This document shows positions 12,489 to 24,500 of a DNA stretch of 64,000 bases, piece by piece. The stretch comes from Podospora pseudoanserina. Taxonomy: Eukaryota > Ascomycota > Sordariomycetes > Sordariales > Podosporaceae. The notes beneath the pieces were generated by a model. It did not search any database, was not told where the DNA came from, and saw only the letters and a list, made by a program, of their open reading frames with translations. Within the stretch, counting starts at the first letter, position 1; each line of letters starts with the position of its first letter. The translations under genes were made by a program, and so were the position numbers. Location of the stretch: positions 3,658,001 through 3,722,000 of the forward strand of contig NC_085923.1 of assembly GCF_035222485.1 (NCBI RefSeq), read 5' to 3'.

Positions 12489-13696
12489 TCACTGCTTCAA
12501 ACCATTTGCCAAAATATCCTCCAACTGCTCGTGACGCTTCAGCGCATCGTCAAAGCTTACAAACGTCTTCTGTTTGCCATTCCTCTTCACCTCGTAGTAA
12601 TCCTCATAAATAGCTCCAATGTTCCTTGCCTGGAGGTTCAGTTCCTTCTGCCAATCTTCAAAGTCCCATTCCACCTCGTCAACCATATCCGTCTCAAAGT
12701 CATGAACCTCGAACTTCTGAGGATCAGCGGCATTGCCAATGTGGATAAATGTCGAGCTCGGTGCCACAACCCTAATCTCACCCTTGGTTCCCGCAATGGT
12801 CCAAACCAGAGCAGGGTCGGAAGGGAAAGGCGAGTCAACGCGAAACCTGAAGTGCAAGCTAGCGCCTGAATCGACATAGCCGTGCACAAAGATGAGATCG
12901 GGCGTGTCGGAAGTGACAGTTTCCACCACAGTTTTGTCCTCGCCAATGACTTTGACTTGGGGCCGCTGGATCTGCAGGAAGCCCTGTGGTGCGTCGGGGC
13001 CGGTCTTGTAGTCTCCAAGGACGGATTGAACAAGATCAAACTCTGTGACAAAGTGTTAGCTATTTTCGTTTGCATGTTTCAGCAGGGGTGGGAGAACTGA
13101 CGGTGCGCAAATCCAATAGTGTAGACGTATCCCCCAACCTTTCTCTCGGTAAAGTACGACAGCGAAGCCGGAATAACACCCCGCCCATCAATTCCGCCGT
13201 TAGCCCTGAGCTCCGAGCTCAAGACCTCTCCGATCCTGCCACTAGAGATGACCTCTCTGAGCTTTTTTGGTAGGGGGCCCAGAGGCCCCTGCAAACCTAC
13301 GATCCCTAAGCCACCATGCTGCTTCACCGCGTCGGCCAAAGTCCTAGCTTCGATGGTGTTAGCAGCAAGAGGCCACTCAATGTAGACATCCTTGCCAGCG
13401 ATGACAGAGGGAAGAGCAGTCTCGAGGTGCTTGTCGACCCGGGTGTTGGTGATGACGAGCTCAACTTCCGGGTCAGCAGCCAGGTCCTCGGGCGTACCGT
13501 ATGCCTTGGTAGAAGCGGGCAGGTTGTATGCTTTAATCGCCGCGCGGGCGGCCTCGGTTGACGAGTTGAGGAGGGCAACAACTTCAAACTTGGAGCGGCC
13601 CAATGGTGAGAAGAGATACGGAAGGTGTGCACGGGAAGCCCAAGCGGTTTTGGCAGAGCCTGAGAGGCCAATGATGGCAGCTTTGATGGGGGCCAT
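12489..13696 (-). CDS. Gfo/Idh/MocA-family oxidoreductase, Gal80-like
   Basis: Predicted NAD(P)-dependent dehydrogenase of the Gfo/Idh/MocA family, or a Gal80-like ligand-binding relative. Two exons, complement(join(12489..13042,13102..13696)), give 382 residues. The 59-nt intron is confirmed by phase and by the join FAH-Q-FDLV. The N-terminal Rossmann motif is AAIIGLSGSAKTAWASRAHLPYL. The strand that usually carries the catalytic EKP motif reads VYIEWPL (about residue 106), the form seen in Gal80-like proteins, so catalysis is not certain. The C-terminal half is the alpha/beta dimer and substrate domain. It lies tail-to-tail with the NLR pseudogene. The substrate is unknown, probably a sugar or polyol derivative. 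Confidence 0.8.
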
Positions 13697-14438
13697 TTGG
13701 AGTGCGGTGGTAGAATGGGGTATTTTGGACAGTAGGTAATCAGTAAGGTGCGCAGGTTAGGAGATCAGAGAACTGTCCGTTGATGGCGTTTGAAAAGTGA
13801 GGGTTGGAGTAAAGAGAGAAGAAGTAAGATGGATACAATGGGGTCTTGGTGGCATATTTATGGTATTTCGTGATGAAATGATGCGCATATTGTTGCATCT
13901 TGTGTGATCTTCCTCGAAGAAGGTTCCCCGGTTAGGTAGGTGGTGCAGTAATGTGGGATGTGTGTTTGTAAGCTTCCACGAAGGTGAGATCTGTCAGCCT
14001 TTAACCACCCCTATATTACATCGCACCCCACGGAGATCAAGCAGGTTACCAACCTAGCAAGCAGTGATAATATCAGGTTACAAATCCTGGCCAATTCTAT
14101 AAGCAACACGCATAATGCAAATTGGGTACCGAATTACCTAACCCTAACACATGCTTGGGACTCGAACATTTTGAATGTCGGTTCACTCTGAACGTAACAC
14201 ACGGTGCATTGGACCTAATGGACAACAACTAGCATCAGTAACAGCTGTTCAGTGAGTGAAGATCAATTGTTCTCGTCATACTAAGACAAGGTTCTAGGGT
14301 ATCTCCGCAATGAAATCAGAAAGCCAAACACCAACGTCCAAATCATTGTATTTCCGCTCCTCCCTATACTGGTCCCTCCTGTCACAAGTCAATTCTATAT
14401 CCAGTCCTCCATGGTTGAAGCAAAGGTGTAATCTGCGA
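13697..14438. other. Intergenic, promoter side of the oxidoreductase
   Basis: About 740 bases between two minus-strand genes. I see no coding potential. It should contain the oxidoreductase promoter and the 3' region of the secreted-protein gene. A two-copy telomere-like motif (ctaaccctaac) lies at 14138-14148. Confidence 0.5.
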
Positions 14439-15098
14439 TTAGCACACTCCGGCGCCTGGGGCAGGAACAAGTTTGCCAGTACCGAACTCAACGTTAAAGA
14501 CAGAATCCCCTCTGAAGGGGCCGGTCGTGCCCAGGGCGTTGGGGCAAACAGGCTGGTTTCCCTCGCTGGGAGGGGGAATGGTGCACACCTCATCAAAGCC
14601 GCAGTGGCAGGCGGAGTCTTTGAGATTGACAGCAGCAAAGTTGCGGGCGACCCACGATCCGGGGTCAGACAGGCATGAGCTGAGAAAGTTCATGCTGTTG
14701 GGGGCCGAGAAAGCAAGCTTGCCGCCACTATCCTTGAGAAGGTGCTTGCATTGATCGGCATCGACGAATTCAACGTCCATATCAATGCCGCCGCCCGTTT
14801 GGGGATCATCAATGGCGCTCTTGCCGAAGCCAAGATAGTTCCAGGCATCATAGGAGATGTCGTTGGCGCCGCCGGATTGGTCGATGCGTAGGAGTTCAAG
14901 AGAGCGGCCCTGATGGCTTACGCGGACACAGATGTTATTGCAGTCGACAGCCTCGGGCCAATAGGCGACACGGTGGGTGTTGATCTTGCAACCAAGAACG
15001 CCGACCGAGGAGCTGTATTGCTCGTGAGGTGTGATGTTGCGAACTTCGGCAGCAGCGAGAGAGGCGAGCGCGAGGAAAATGGCAGAGAGAGTGAACAT
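14439..15098 (-). CDS. Small secreted cysteine-rich protein, function unknown
   Basis: Single-exon gene of 219 residues. The start at 15098 is chosen because MFTLSAIFLALASLAAA is a textbook signal peptide; the frame is open further upstream but gains only unlike sequence. The mature part has ten cysteines, an even number consistent with five disulfides, and motifs such as LGCKIN, DCNNICVRV, LLRIDQSGGANDISYDAWNYL and ACHCGF. It resembles a family of conserved secreted proteins that I recall from many Pezizomycotina without a defined activity. It could act in the cell wall or apoplast, but nothing in the sequence fixes a reaction. Confidence 0.7.
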   Translation of the reverse strand: MFTLSAIFLALASLAAAEVRNITPHEQYSSSVGVLGCKINTHRVAYWPEAVDCNNICVRVSHQGRSLELLRIDQSGGANDISYDAWNYLGFGKSAIDDPQTGGGIDMDVEFVDADQCKHLLKDSGGKLAFSAPNSMNFLSSCLSDPGSWVARNFAAVNLKDSACHCGFDEVCTIPPPSEGNQPVCPNALGTTGPFRGDSVFNVEFGTGKLVPAPGAGVC

Positions 15099-16457
15099 TC
15101 TGACAGATGAATGATTTGATACTTGGAGAAAAAAATAAGCGAGAGTGCTGAACATGAATGGCAAGGTATGTGGTTGATGCTGATGCTGTGGCTCAGGTAG
15201 TGTGGGTTGTCAAGGTATGAGAGACAGACTTGAGACGGACAGACGTCGCCAATATATAGCCTTGACAAGACCCTCAACTGATGCTGTCGTGGGATGCCCC
15301 ATGGAACACAAAAGCAGCTGCTGTAAAGTGAATGGCGATGTGTGTGGGGCCATATCACCAATGTGAATCGCCTCAGGGGCCAGTGGTGGCCCTTGGCGAT
15401 ATTGGGTGTACATATTGAGGCCGGGTCAGACTTCGGATGAAGCGCGATTTGGCATCATGAAGCTGAAATGGATCAAGCTGAAGTGGTGGGCCATGGAGAG
15501 TTCTACGGAGACCGCGAGGTTGTGGTCGCCCAAGTGGGATGAAAGTGGTGTTCAATATTGACCAGACTGCAGCCAAAAGTGGCCAATGCAGAGACTTGGT
15601 GGCCATTTCCCCACGCACTTTCCGCACTTGTGTGATCTGTCAATGAGAACATGAAACGGACTGGAATGCCAAGTGCGTGGGTCGCTCCCGTCACTTGAAG
15701 GCCATCGTGAAACAGATTTGGAGTGACAATATGGGGTCGTGGCTTTGGCCGTTGGAGATGCGGCACGACACCCATTAGCGCGCCCACTAATATCCGATCA
15801 GAGGGGACTGACATGAGGCTGTGAGATGATTAGTCGCTCTATAGGGCTGAAAGACGAGCGGGAGCATGCGCCGTGCCGCGGGGGAAGCACCGAGCTCGGT
15901 ATCCCGATGCTCGCCTGAAATACGTCGGACGACCCACTCGGTTCCCTCGCACCTAGATGGCCAGCATTGGCCAACGTCTATCCGTCCCTTCAACATCCAC
16001 CTGGCGTCCGACTCCGTGTCTTGGGTTAGTTGCTCCTCGGTGGCTCTCGGATGTCTTTCGGACACTTGAATCCTTGATATATAGAGAAATATTACCGTTC
16101 TTTTTGACAGCTCTGTACCTTACCCGCTGTCGACGAATTACATATCCCGAAAAAACATCTACACATAGAAGCTAATATCACATAGTAGATACTCAACACT
16201 TGATGGTGAATCGAATATGAGGAAGTGGCTGTACCGTTTAGAGATCCCAGCTGAACAGCTGGCTCGACACAACTTCGGAGCTTTGACCATACGGCGACGC
16301 TGAATCATTGGGGGCAATGACATCACAGTGCCATTTTTCTGCTTACACATGACTCGCCTGTTATTTCTATCCCTGCATTTTTCTGCAAGCTCACCGTTCT
16401 TACTTGTTTCGCCTCATGATTCAGCTCCGACCCCGCCACCTGAATGGGACCACGGAC
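15099..16457. other. Intergenic, no gene recognised
   Basis: About 1.36 kb. The short open frames on both strands lack motifs, codon-bias continuity or splice support. It should contain the promoter of the secreted-protein gene on its left side and the 3' region of the FAD oxidase on its right. Confidence 0.5.
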
Positions 16458-18255
16458 CTACAGAACCCAGGTGTCGTTCCAGACAGGGATGCTCTGCGGA
16501 TTCCAGAAGATATCTCCAGGATCGAGGTCTCTTTTAAGCGACTTGAGTCTTTCAAACAGTGGTTTCCCATAGTAGAGATGCCACGCCTCGTCCGTATCCA
16601 ATTCAGGGTCGATGTAGTTGAGACAGGCGTTATACGACCGGTTCATGGCACTGGTCATGGCGTCGTTCAGTCCGTCTAGAAACTGAATACCGCGCTGGGG
16701 GAAATTCTGGTCAAGAGGTACGTTGCCATCTAGCAGAATTAGTTGTTTACCATGACGGAGCCTGGCCTGACGCGAAAGCAACAGCAGCGGAGAACTCACA
16801 ATTCTGCACCATCCACAGATCGTCAAACCCCGAATAAGCCGCCCAGCTCCCATTCTTTCCCTCAGCGCCAATCTGACTGTCGGGACCACCATACAGATGG
16901 ATGATGCTAAACCACGAGATTGGCACATTTAGGCCCCGTCCGGCACTGTACGCGTACTCGAAAAACTTTCGTATCGGCTCCTCCGCAAACGAGACATTTG
17001 TCGAAACAGACTTGGCATAGAAGTTGTCCTGCTGCAAAAACCCATGCAAGGGCACCGTCGAGTTCCCTTCCCCGCCAAGCATGGTCAAAGATGTGATCCA
17101 GTCGGCTGGTTCAACGGAACTCTCGTTAAGAGCAGGCGAAACAGGGAGCGCCTCCAACAAGGCGGGTGCAATCGTCTTGTTGAAGGACTCGACCGAACCG
17201 AACCAAGTTCCGTGCACAGTGTACGAGGTTGCATTGCCGCCTAGTGTGACTGCGAGGCCTAGGTTACGATCGACAACCGGCGAGTACAACGAGAAGTTCT
17301 GCACCCCCATAAAAACAACCGTTGCATTTTCGATTAATTCAAGAGCTTGGGGGAAGGAATGCGAAAATTTAATAACGACTTCGGGAGCCGTTGAAGTTTG
17401 AAGGTAGAATGTGGTGACAATCCCAAACGAGTCTGCTGCTCCTCGGAGTGCCTGTCGCCAACCATCCTGTTAGCTACCCCTGAACGCGAACATGTGGGTG
17501 TATACAAAGGGTTAGGGTTCTACTCCCTGGCAAAAAGGGGTTGAAGTAGAGAAATATCACCCCTGTCCTCAGTCAGAGATAACACTCACATAGTAAACAT
17601 CACCCAACGTCTCATTCTCAATCTTGACAAAACTCCCATTCGCCAACACTACATCCAGCCAGATAATCTGCTCCAACGCCAGACCAAACGCGCGTGATGA
17701 ATACCCGTACCCGCCATGTGTGAAGTGTCCACCAATTCCTACACCAGGACAAGTGCCGTGCCCCAAGGCTCGACGTCCTTGGTCCCATATACCCTGCGCC
17801 AGGTTCCCCAACCTCAGACCTCCCCCAACAGTAGCTATCCCAGTTCTGTAATCTATCGAGACGGAGTTAAACTTCTCGAGATCGATCATCAAGATCCCGT
17901 TGTGGCCGCCGGTGCTATATGATGCGCAGGAATGCCCTCCCGACTTGGCTTGGACAGGAATGCCATATTTACTTGCGCAGCTGACCGCGGCCCTGATCTG
18001 CTCGGTGGTGTTGGGGATGGTGATCGCGGCGGGGATGTATTGCAGGCGCTCGTTGAAGGTCGTCGCGTAGGTCGGCCATTGGGGGTCGATCAAGGTGATG
18101 AACGGAGAGATCGAGTTGGATAGACACTGGAGCAGATGACCTGTGCTTTCGCATGGAGGGAGGCGCTGGCCAGCACCAGTGAGATGAGAATTGGTATGTA
18201 TGTCTTGATTGCAAGTCAATGAGACATCGCATATCGTTTTGACAAAGTGCGACAC
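16458..18255 (-). CDS. FAD-linked oxidase, berberine bridge enzyme type
   Basis: Predicted secreted or vesicular flavoprotein oxidase, a common tailoring enzyme in fungal secondary-metabolite clusters. Exons complement(join(16458..16729,16800..17451,17590..18255)) give about 529 residues; both intron joins (DVYY-ALRGAADSFG and VQN-Y-GNVPL) restore family sequence. The FAD domain shows SGGHSCASYSTGG (His near 108) and HGTCPGVGIGGHFTHGG (Cys near 169), the residue pair used for bicovalent FAD attachment. The BBE-type C-terminus ends with NYIDP, AWHLYYG and KRDLDPGDIFWNPQSI. The N-terminus is uncertain. A good signal-peptide-like sequence (IPILISLVLASASLHAKA) is encoded just before the mature part but in another frame, so a missed 5' exon or a frameshift is possible. 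About 1.8 kb separates it from the acyltransferase relic. Confidence 0.8.
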
Positions 18256-20046
18256 TCGTATTTGTTGAGGCGGGGGCCTAACTTATACTTCCAGCTTCAT
18301 TTTCGAGCTCATTGTTCTCAAGTTGGAGTCGAGCTAGAGCTTGCATCCCGATCTGGGCATACAACAAAGGCTTTGACGGAACTGGGTCCGTCGCCTGACT
18401 TCACGGTGTTCTGGCCGGCCAGTGGCTGTTCCAAGCTGTTGTGACTAATTCCCCAGTCCAGTGCTGTCCCAAATAACTGGGATTGAGTCTGGATTAGTGC
18501 CATCGTACACGATGCATAAACGAGGAATGTTGTTGCTGGCACAGTAACAGACGCGTGTACAGAATGTTGCAATTCCAGCTTTGTGAAGGGTTTCCATAAG
18601 CAGCCCTTCATGTACTACATCACATATATTATGCGGCGCCCAGACTACGCTATGCAACATTATGAACGAAATGTGGGTCCCGCTCAGCGGCTATGGCCTA
18701 GGATCGTCCACGACATATCAACGCTAACCCAACAACTCATTTCATAGCAAATTAGCCTGACGTTGATTTGGTGTAGTGTTTAAGCCACAGGCTCAGCTCG
18801 CAACTTGGCAAAACAAGATCTGGAAGAACTCTCCAGTTTGAACCTTGGAAGAGGAGCAGAAGAGAAGATCCCCCCCCCCCAAGAAGACCCTCAAATATAT
18901 GCAAGAAAAGCGCACAAGAAATGTTGCGTAGGCATAAAGGAGAAAACGAGATTGAATCTCAGATCGAAGTCAGACCAAAAGCAGTTGGACCTGTGAAGGT
19001 ATGACCACTGTATCAATGAAACGCCAGCTGATTGGCTCAAGGGGCCAATTCCCCTTCAGCCCTTTTTTATGCCACCTTTCCTGCTGAGGGACTGTTTTTA
19101 GGAGGAAAAGGCATAATGTTTGTTGTTTTTACAGAAAGTACGTCCCTACATAATTGACTAGAACTACCTAGCCGGAACAGGGACATTGTGGAAGAGAAGT
19201 GCTGCTTAACGGGGATCTATCTACTGCTGCGTGGGTTGTGGGAATAGAAAGATATGGATACGATAGGCGAAAGTGAATGTGAACTCTGTAAAGGCGCAAC
19301 GACATAACGTACTAGAGTTTGTGCAACTAACATACGAGGCTGACGGACCGACCTTATGCTATCTTATAAATCCAAACCTCGGTGTTGCAAGCCCGACAAC
19401 CGAAGCCTTCGGTTATGCCAACTAATTTCTCACTGTGCGACGACGCGTCTAACAAGTCCAGGCCTTCCAACAGTGCCAGTTATTAAAACCATGTTTTGAA
19501 TGAGCTAAATACATGACGTATCAGCATCTACACGAGGATTAACACTACCCCTGCGTCCCCCCTTTTCGAAGACTTTTGCATCTAGGCATGATGCTTCACT
19601 TCAAAGTTGGCGTCGATACAGTCTATCAATGATAAGGCCGCTTGGGGCCACAATCTACTGATGTTATAGATGTAACAGTTTTCAAACAGCCTTATCTATG
19701 TCACACGACACTATGTGATCTTCTAGATATCTTGCCCATATCGTCCCTTCTACAATACACATCCATCTTAACCATTCAGCAGGGTCGTGACAATATCTGA
19801 CACACCATCTGGAGATTCCTGACGCCAATGGAACACATAGATCCCTAGTTGGCTTTACTGCATTCCGCATTGGAACGTCTGGGTCACGAGAATATGTTCA
19901 CAGACAATTACAGATAACGTATAAATGCCGCCGATAGACCCTTTTTAACCTACCAAACCGGTCAACTATGATCACCTGACTTTGCAAACGCTACTCACAC
20001 TACATATTCTCTTGCCAAGCGTCCACACACCTCGAAACACACTTGG
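18256..20046. other. Intergenic between FAD oxidase and acyltransferase relic
   Basis: About 1.8 kb between divergent genes, likely holding both promoters. It contains an 11-base C run at 18870-18880. A 63-codon open frame at 18805-18996 has no recognisable feature. I found no repeat family, RNA gene or regulator gene. Confidence 0.5.
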
Positions 20047-21226
20047 ATGGCTAGCCTCTTGGAGACATTCCCACTGACGGTTGTCGATCAGTATGCACTA
20101 GTCACATACACACGACTTGTGTACGGCTTTCGATTCCCCGACACCGACAAAATACCGGCTGCAGTGGACTATCTCCTGAAAGGCTTGCACAGGGTCTTCA
20201 AACGCTGGCCGTGCCTGGCCGGCCAAGTCGTGCACCCAGCCGATTTAACCACGGCTCAAGTCGTATACAGCGAGGATCTCAACAACTTCAATATCAATGT
20301 ATTTCCTCATGAGGTTTTCTGCCATGAAGTCCTGACCAAGAAAAAGTTCCCTTACACATACGAGCAGCTCCTGGACCTCAGTATTCCGCCTGCTTTGGTG
20401 GAGCAAGATATTTTCTCTCTATCTCTCTCTCTCTCACCAGGCGAGAGTTGCCAACCCCTGACGCTCAAGGCTAGCTTCGTTGAAGGTGGTTTGCTTCTCT
20501 GTATTGCCTCACATCACACTGTTTGTGATGGAATCAGTCTACTTCAAGTGCTCGAAACCATTCCTGGTGACCCTAAGCTGCCCGTCACATCCGAAACCGG
20601 AAGCTGCATCAATCTTAAGAAGGACTTCAACAGCAGAGCAATCCCACCTCCACAGTCAATTCCCAGTACATCTCACCCTCATGGCCTTCAACTTCCCCCG
20701 TCAAAGCCTGTTGCTCCCTCCTCACCCGACCATCAACCCCAAATCCCTTCCGATATTGCACAAATCGCCACCGCCGCCCTCCGAAATCCGCTACAGCATC
20801 CAATCCATCACCGCCAGCACCTCCACCGATCCCAACATCACCCTCACTATCCAAGCACCTAGCAACCTTTCCTCCACTCCGCCACATGACCTCGCCATAG
20901 CCCACCAAAACACAGTCCAGCAGTAAACAACCGGACTTGACTCCTCCTGGAGCTTCCTCGGCGCAGACGTCCGGTTCAGTATCCTCGGGACGGTCAACAG
21001 CCGGCCAGACTGGGCGAGGAAAACGTGGAGCGCCAACGACGGGAGCATGAACATCCTTCCGCGACGCCAGGGGAACGAACGACAGGCAGGGACAGAAGAA
21101 CAAGAGGGTAAATGGGAGGTTTTGCTAGCGTTGAATGAGGGTGATATGACGTTTGTCTGCAATGAGCTGAGAGCCATCGGGCTGTTGAAAAGGACAACAT
21201 TTGGATGGCGGCACAAAGTCAAGTAG
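20047..21226 (+). pseudogene. BAHD/trichothecene-3-O-acetyltransferase-like acyltransferase, reading frame disrupted
   Basis: Homologues transfer acyl groups from CoA to hydroxyl or amine groups of metabolites. From ATG 20047 the first 170 residues look normal and carry the catalytic HHTVCDG motif (HHxxxDG) at about 156-162. The family C-terminus (DWARKTWSANDG, MNILPRR, WEVLLALNEGDM) is present to the TAG at 21224-21226, but in the next frame. The middle (about 20560-20900) does not read well in any frame, and a TAA at 20924-20926 interrupts the downstream frame. No intron with convincing GT/AG and phase repairs it. A CT microsatellite (20414-20435) lies upstream of the break. I favour a recent pseudogene; an assembly indel plus an unrecognised intron is the alternative. 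Confidence 0.65.
20414..20435 (+). repeat. CT microsatellite inside acyltransferase coding sequence
   Basis: A run of CT dinucleotides with one interruption encodes Ser-Leu repeats (SLSLSLSL). Such tracts slip readily, so it is a possible source of length variation in this already disrupted gene. Confidence 0.85.
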
Positions 21227-21554
21227 GTACCAGTACGAACGTTCACAAAGATTGAGAGTGATAAGTAGAGTAGTAGCACAAGTTTGGTTCTAGAAAGTGA
21301 ACTTATGAAAGGAGAATAAAACCACCTAGATATAAACACCACCCAACACCTCGTGTTCTGTAAAAATCTGCAGAAATTCCAAGTAACGACTCCAAATACC
21401 AACTGAAATCAAGAGACTGTAAAAACAGTGGAAAAACAAAAACTACCCGAATACCTGCCAACCTTGTCTCACCACATCGGCATTGTCCCCTTTTCACTTG
21501 GTCAGTATCCCATCCCTTATCTTTCCCTCGTTAACATTTGCCCACGCCATCTGC
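21227..21554. other. Convergent 3' region
   Basis: 328 bases between the ends of the acyltransferase relic (plus) and the NRPS (minus). No coding signal. It should contain both 3' untranslated regions. Confidence 0.5.
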
Positions 21555-24500
21555 TCAAATAGCAGCCTGCACCCTCTGTCCTTTAGCCTTAGGCTTAACC
21601 ATGAACTTCTTCGCCATCCTCACAATATTCACCACCTTGGCAAACGAGTTGTCGTCCTGATGGACACTAGGCACCGTCAAAATGCTAGCTCTGTCACCCT
21701 GGTGCCCAGCCGTAGTGGTTCTCCTGTCATCGGTAGTTGAGACCGCGCCAGATAGAGAAGCAACGACAGCCATGTGACCCCTCAAGGTGGCATGGTCAAT
21801 CAAATCCTCTAACCTGGGCTCCGGCAGACCTTTTTGTTCCAGTAGCAATGCTACCTGCGCAAGATCAACAATGTCTCCTCCGACGGCGAAGAAAGATGTG
21901 TCCATGTCAATGGTATCGTCCGTCGCTGGCAGACTCAGTACCTGGAACCAAGCCTTCTTGACCAGTGTAGAGAGGTTGTCGATCTGGCTTTTCTTGACAT
22001 GTCGCAAGCGGGATACAGCAAAAGTACCCTCGTCGTTGTCTTGTGTGGAAATATCGTTGAACGGCAACTGATGAGCGGCGCCAGAAATCTCAGTGTCCGA
22101 CGGCAGTGGTGTATCAGGGTTGGCGCAAAACAATTCTGCGGCGCTGCAGAGCATGTCCAATGCACGCTCAGCAAAATCGCGGGGAACTGGGCCGTCTTCG
22201 GCAAAGCTGAGCATTATCTCGTACATATCAGCTCCATCACTTTCCGCTCGCTGTGAAAAGATAGAGAGATCAGAAAAGTCTTCGTCGGCACCTGCTGCGC
22301 ACCCCACGCGGTAGTCAACATCGCCAAGTCTCACATGAGTGCTTTGGTCGACATTTTGGTGTTGGACTGTGGTGGTGAAGTAGGTCCAGCGAGGCCAGCT
22401 GGTGCAATGGCGAACAATCTCACGGAAGCCAAGAACCTCGTGTGGCATATTCGCAACTTGCTGCTCCTGAACCTGATTAAGAACCTTCCTCGCTGTGCTG
22501 CCGGCCGTGCCAAATTTGACACGAACTGGAAGCAGATTGAGACAAGGGCCAATCATACTCTCAACGCCGGCGACTGATGCATTGCGGCCGCTGACAGTGT
22601 GGCCAAACACCACATCGTTGCTGGCCGAGACTTGCGCCAGGACATAGGCCCAGGCAGCCTTGACAACAGTTGCGGTGGTGACGCGTCCCGAGTCCACAAG
22701 GGGCAAATAAACAACCTTTTTCAGACAGGCGGTTGCTCCAGTCCCGGCTCTCCGATAGTTTGGCCCCATGCGGCGGACAACTTCGGTCATGGATGAACCG
22801 TGAAGAAGCTTCTTCCAGTGTTGGTAATGTTCCGATGTCAAGGTGCCAGCAGATGCACGTAGATAATTTGCAAAAGATGGTGGACGCTCCACCGACTCGC
22901 CACGATACTCGGCAACAAGAACATCCAGGATCTTTGGGAAGCACACACCGTCATATTGGGCATGAGAAATCCGCAGGAGGACTCTGTGGCGAGTGCTTTG
23001 GCGACAGCGCAGAACCGTAAACTGCACGAACTGTTCGCCGAGACGTGCTGTTGTCTCCCCATCGACGTCGAGCTCTCCTTCAAATCCACCCCGTCTCTGC
23101 ATCTCCTGTGTAGCAGTGTCGAGTTGATCTTCGTTCTCCACCTCCATAACGTGGAAGGCTGGTCGAACTGTCCGCAAAACTACTTGGAGGAATCGCCCGC
23201 CCGAAGGCACGAAGACGGTGCGGAGAATATCCAGAGACTGCACCAGACGGAAGCATGCTCGTTTCAACCGGACCAAGTTGACAAGCCCATCGCCATCCAA
23301 GTAGAAGTAGTTGAGCATCCAGCGAGATCTGAGAAGCGAGCCGGCAACTGCCAACGATTGGAAGTCGGTGGCGGGAAGAACGTCAGACAACCCCCCTCTA
23401 AAGACACCCGTTTGAGGGACAATGTCCGTCTGAAGGAAAGCGTCAACATTGGATGCCGCCAGAAGGGAGAATCGCTCGTATTCGTGGGAATCCTGAAGCA
23501 TGGAGGCTGTCATGTTGGTGAATCCATCGGCCCCGTTTGCCGTTGACTCATCTGAAGCGTACGTATCGGCGGCGCTTGCGCTCGCAGCCATGTCATCCAG
23601 GCATGGATTTCGGAAAACGTCAGCGACTGTGAGGGCAAGCCCATGGTCCTTGGCTTCACCAACCAGCTTCATGGCCGTGATACTATCACCGCCAAGTTCG
23701 AAAAAGCTGTCTGGCCCGCTGATGGAATCTTGTGGAAGGTCCAGCAATGCACTCCACAACGTCAGAAGTGTAGTTTTGTGCGAAGTGCTTCGTGGTCCTT
23801 GCGACGGGACAGTCTGGAAAGAGTCGGCACTGGAAGATGTCCGTCCGCTGCTAGAAATGTTCTCGGGCTCCAGGTCTCCGGCAGTGGAGCGGTGTGAGAT
23901 GGCCAGGTCCAGAGCGGCAACAGACTTTGCTGGCTGCGAAATGAATGCGTTGAGAATGCTGGCCATGGTTTGTGACATTTCTTCAGCCTGCTCAGCCGTG
24001 ATGTGATCAGTCCAGTACCGAAAGACCACACCCTCGCTATTTCTCGATGTGTCAACATTGACAGTGACAGCATACTGTTGACCGTAGAGTTAGCGAAGCT
24101 CAAGATTACCACAAGGGTTATTAGGTGCAGCGTTGACTCACTTCACTGGGATCGTGTGCTTTTTCCATCTCGAGCCGAATTCCATCACCACGTCCCCAAT
24201 CGTTCCCGTTCCCATGGTTCTGTGTCGAGATAGAAGTGTTGTACAACGGCTTCCCGGCGAGGCCCAGCTCGTGCTGAACCCGGGCGAGAGAGCAACGCTG
24301 GAACGACACGCTCTGCAAATGCTGATCTTGAGTCGCACGGAACAAATCTTCAAGCGCCTGGGTTTCAGTGACTTGGATGCGGCAGCAGAGCATGTTGATC
24401 AGAGTCCCGACCGTTTTGTCAATCTCATCAACCGGGGCGTCGCGGTCTGCCGTCAGATACCCGAAGCAGACATCATCGCTTCCGGTGTACTTTCGCAAAA

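Noticed and set aside
18805-18996. 63-codon plus-strand frame next to the C11 run.
   Set aside because: Charged low-complexity composition, no motif, and it depends on the homopolymer length.
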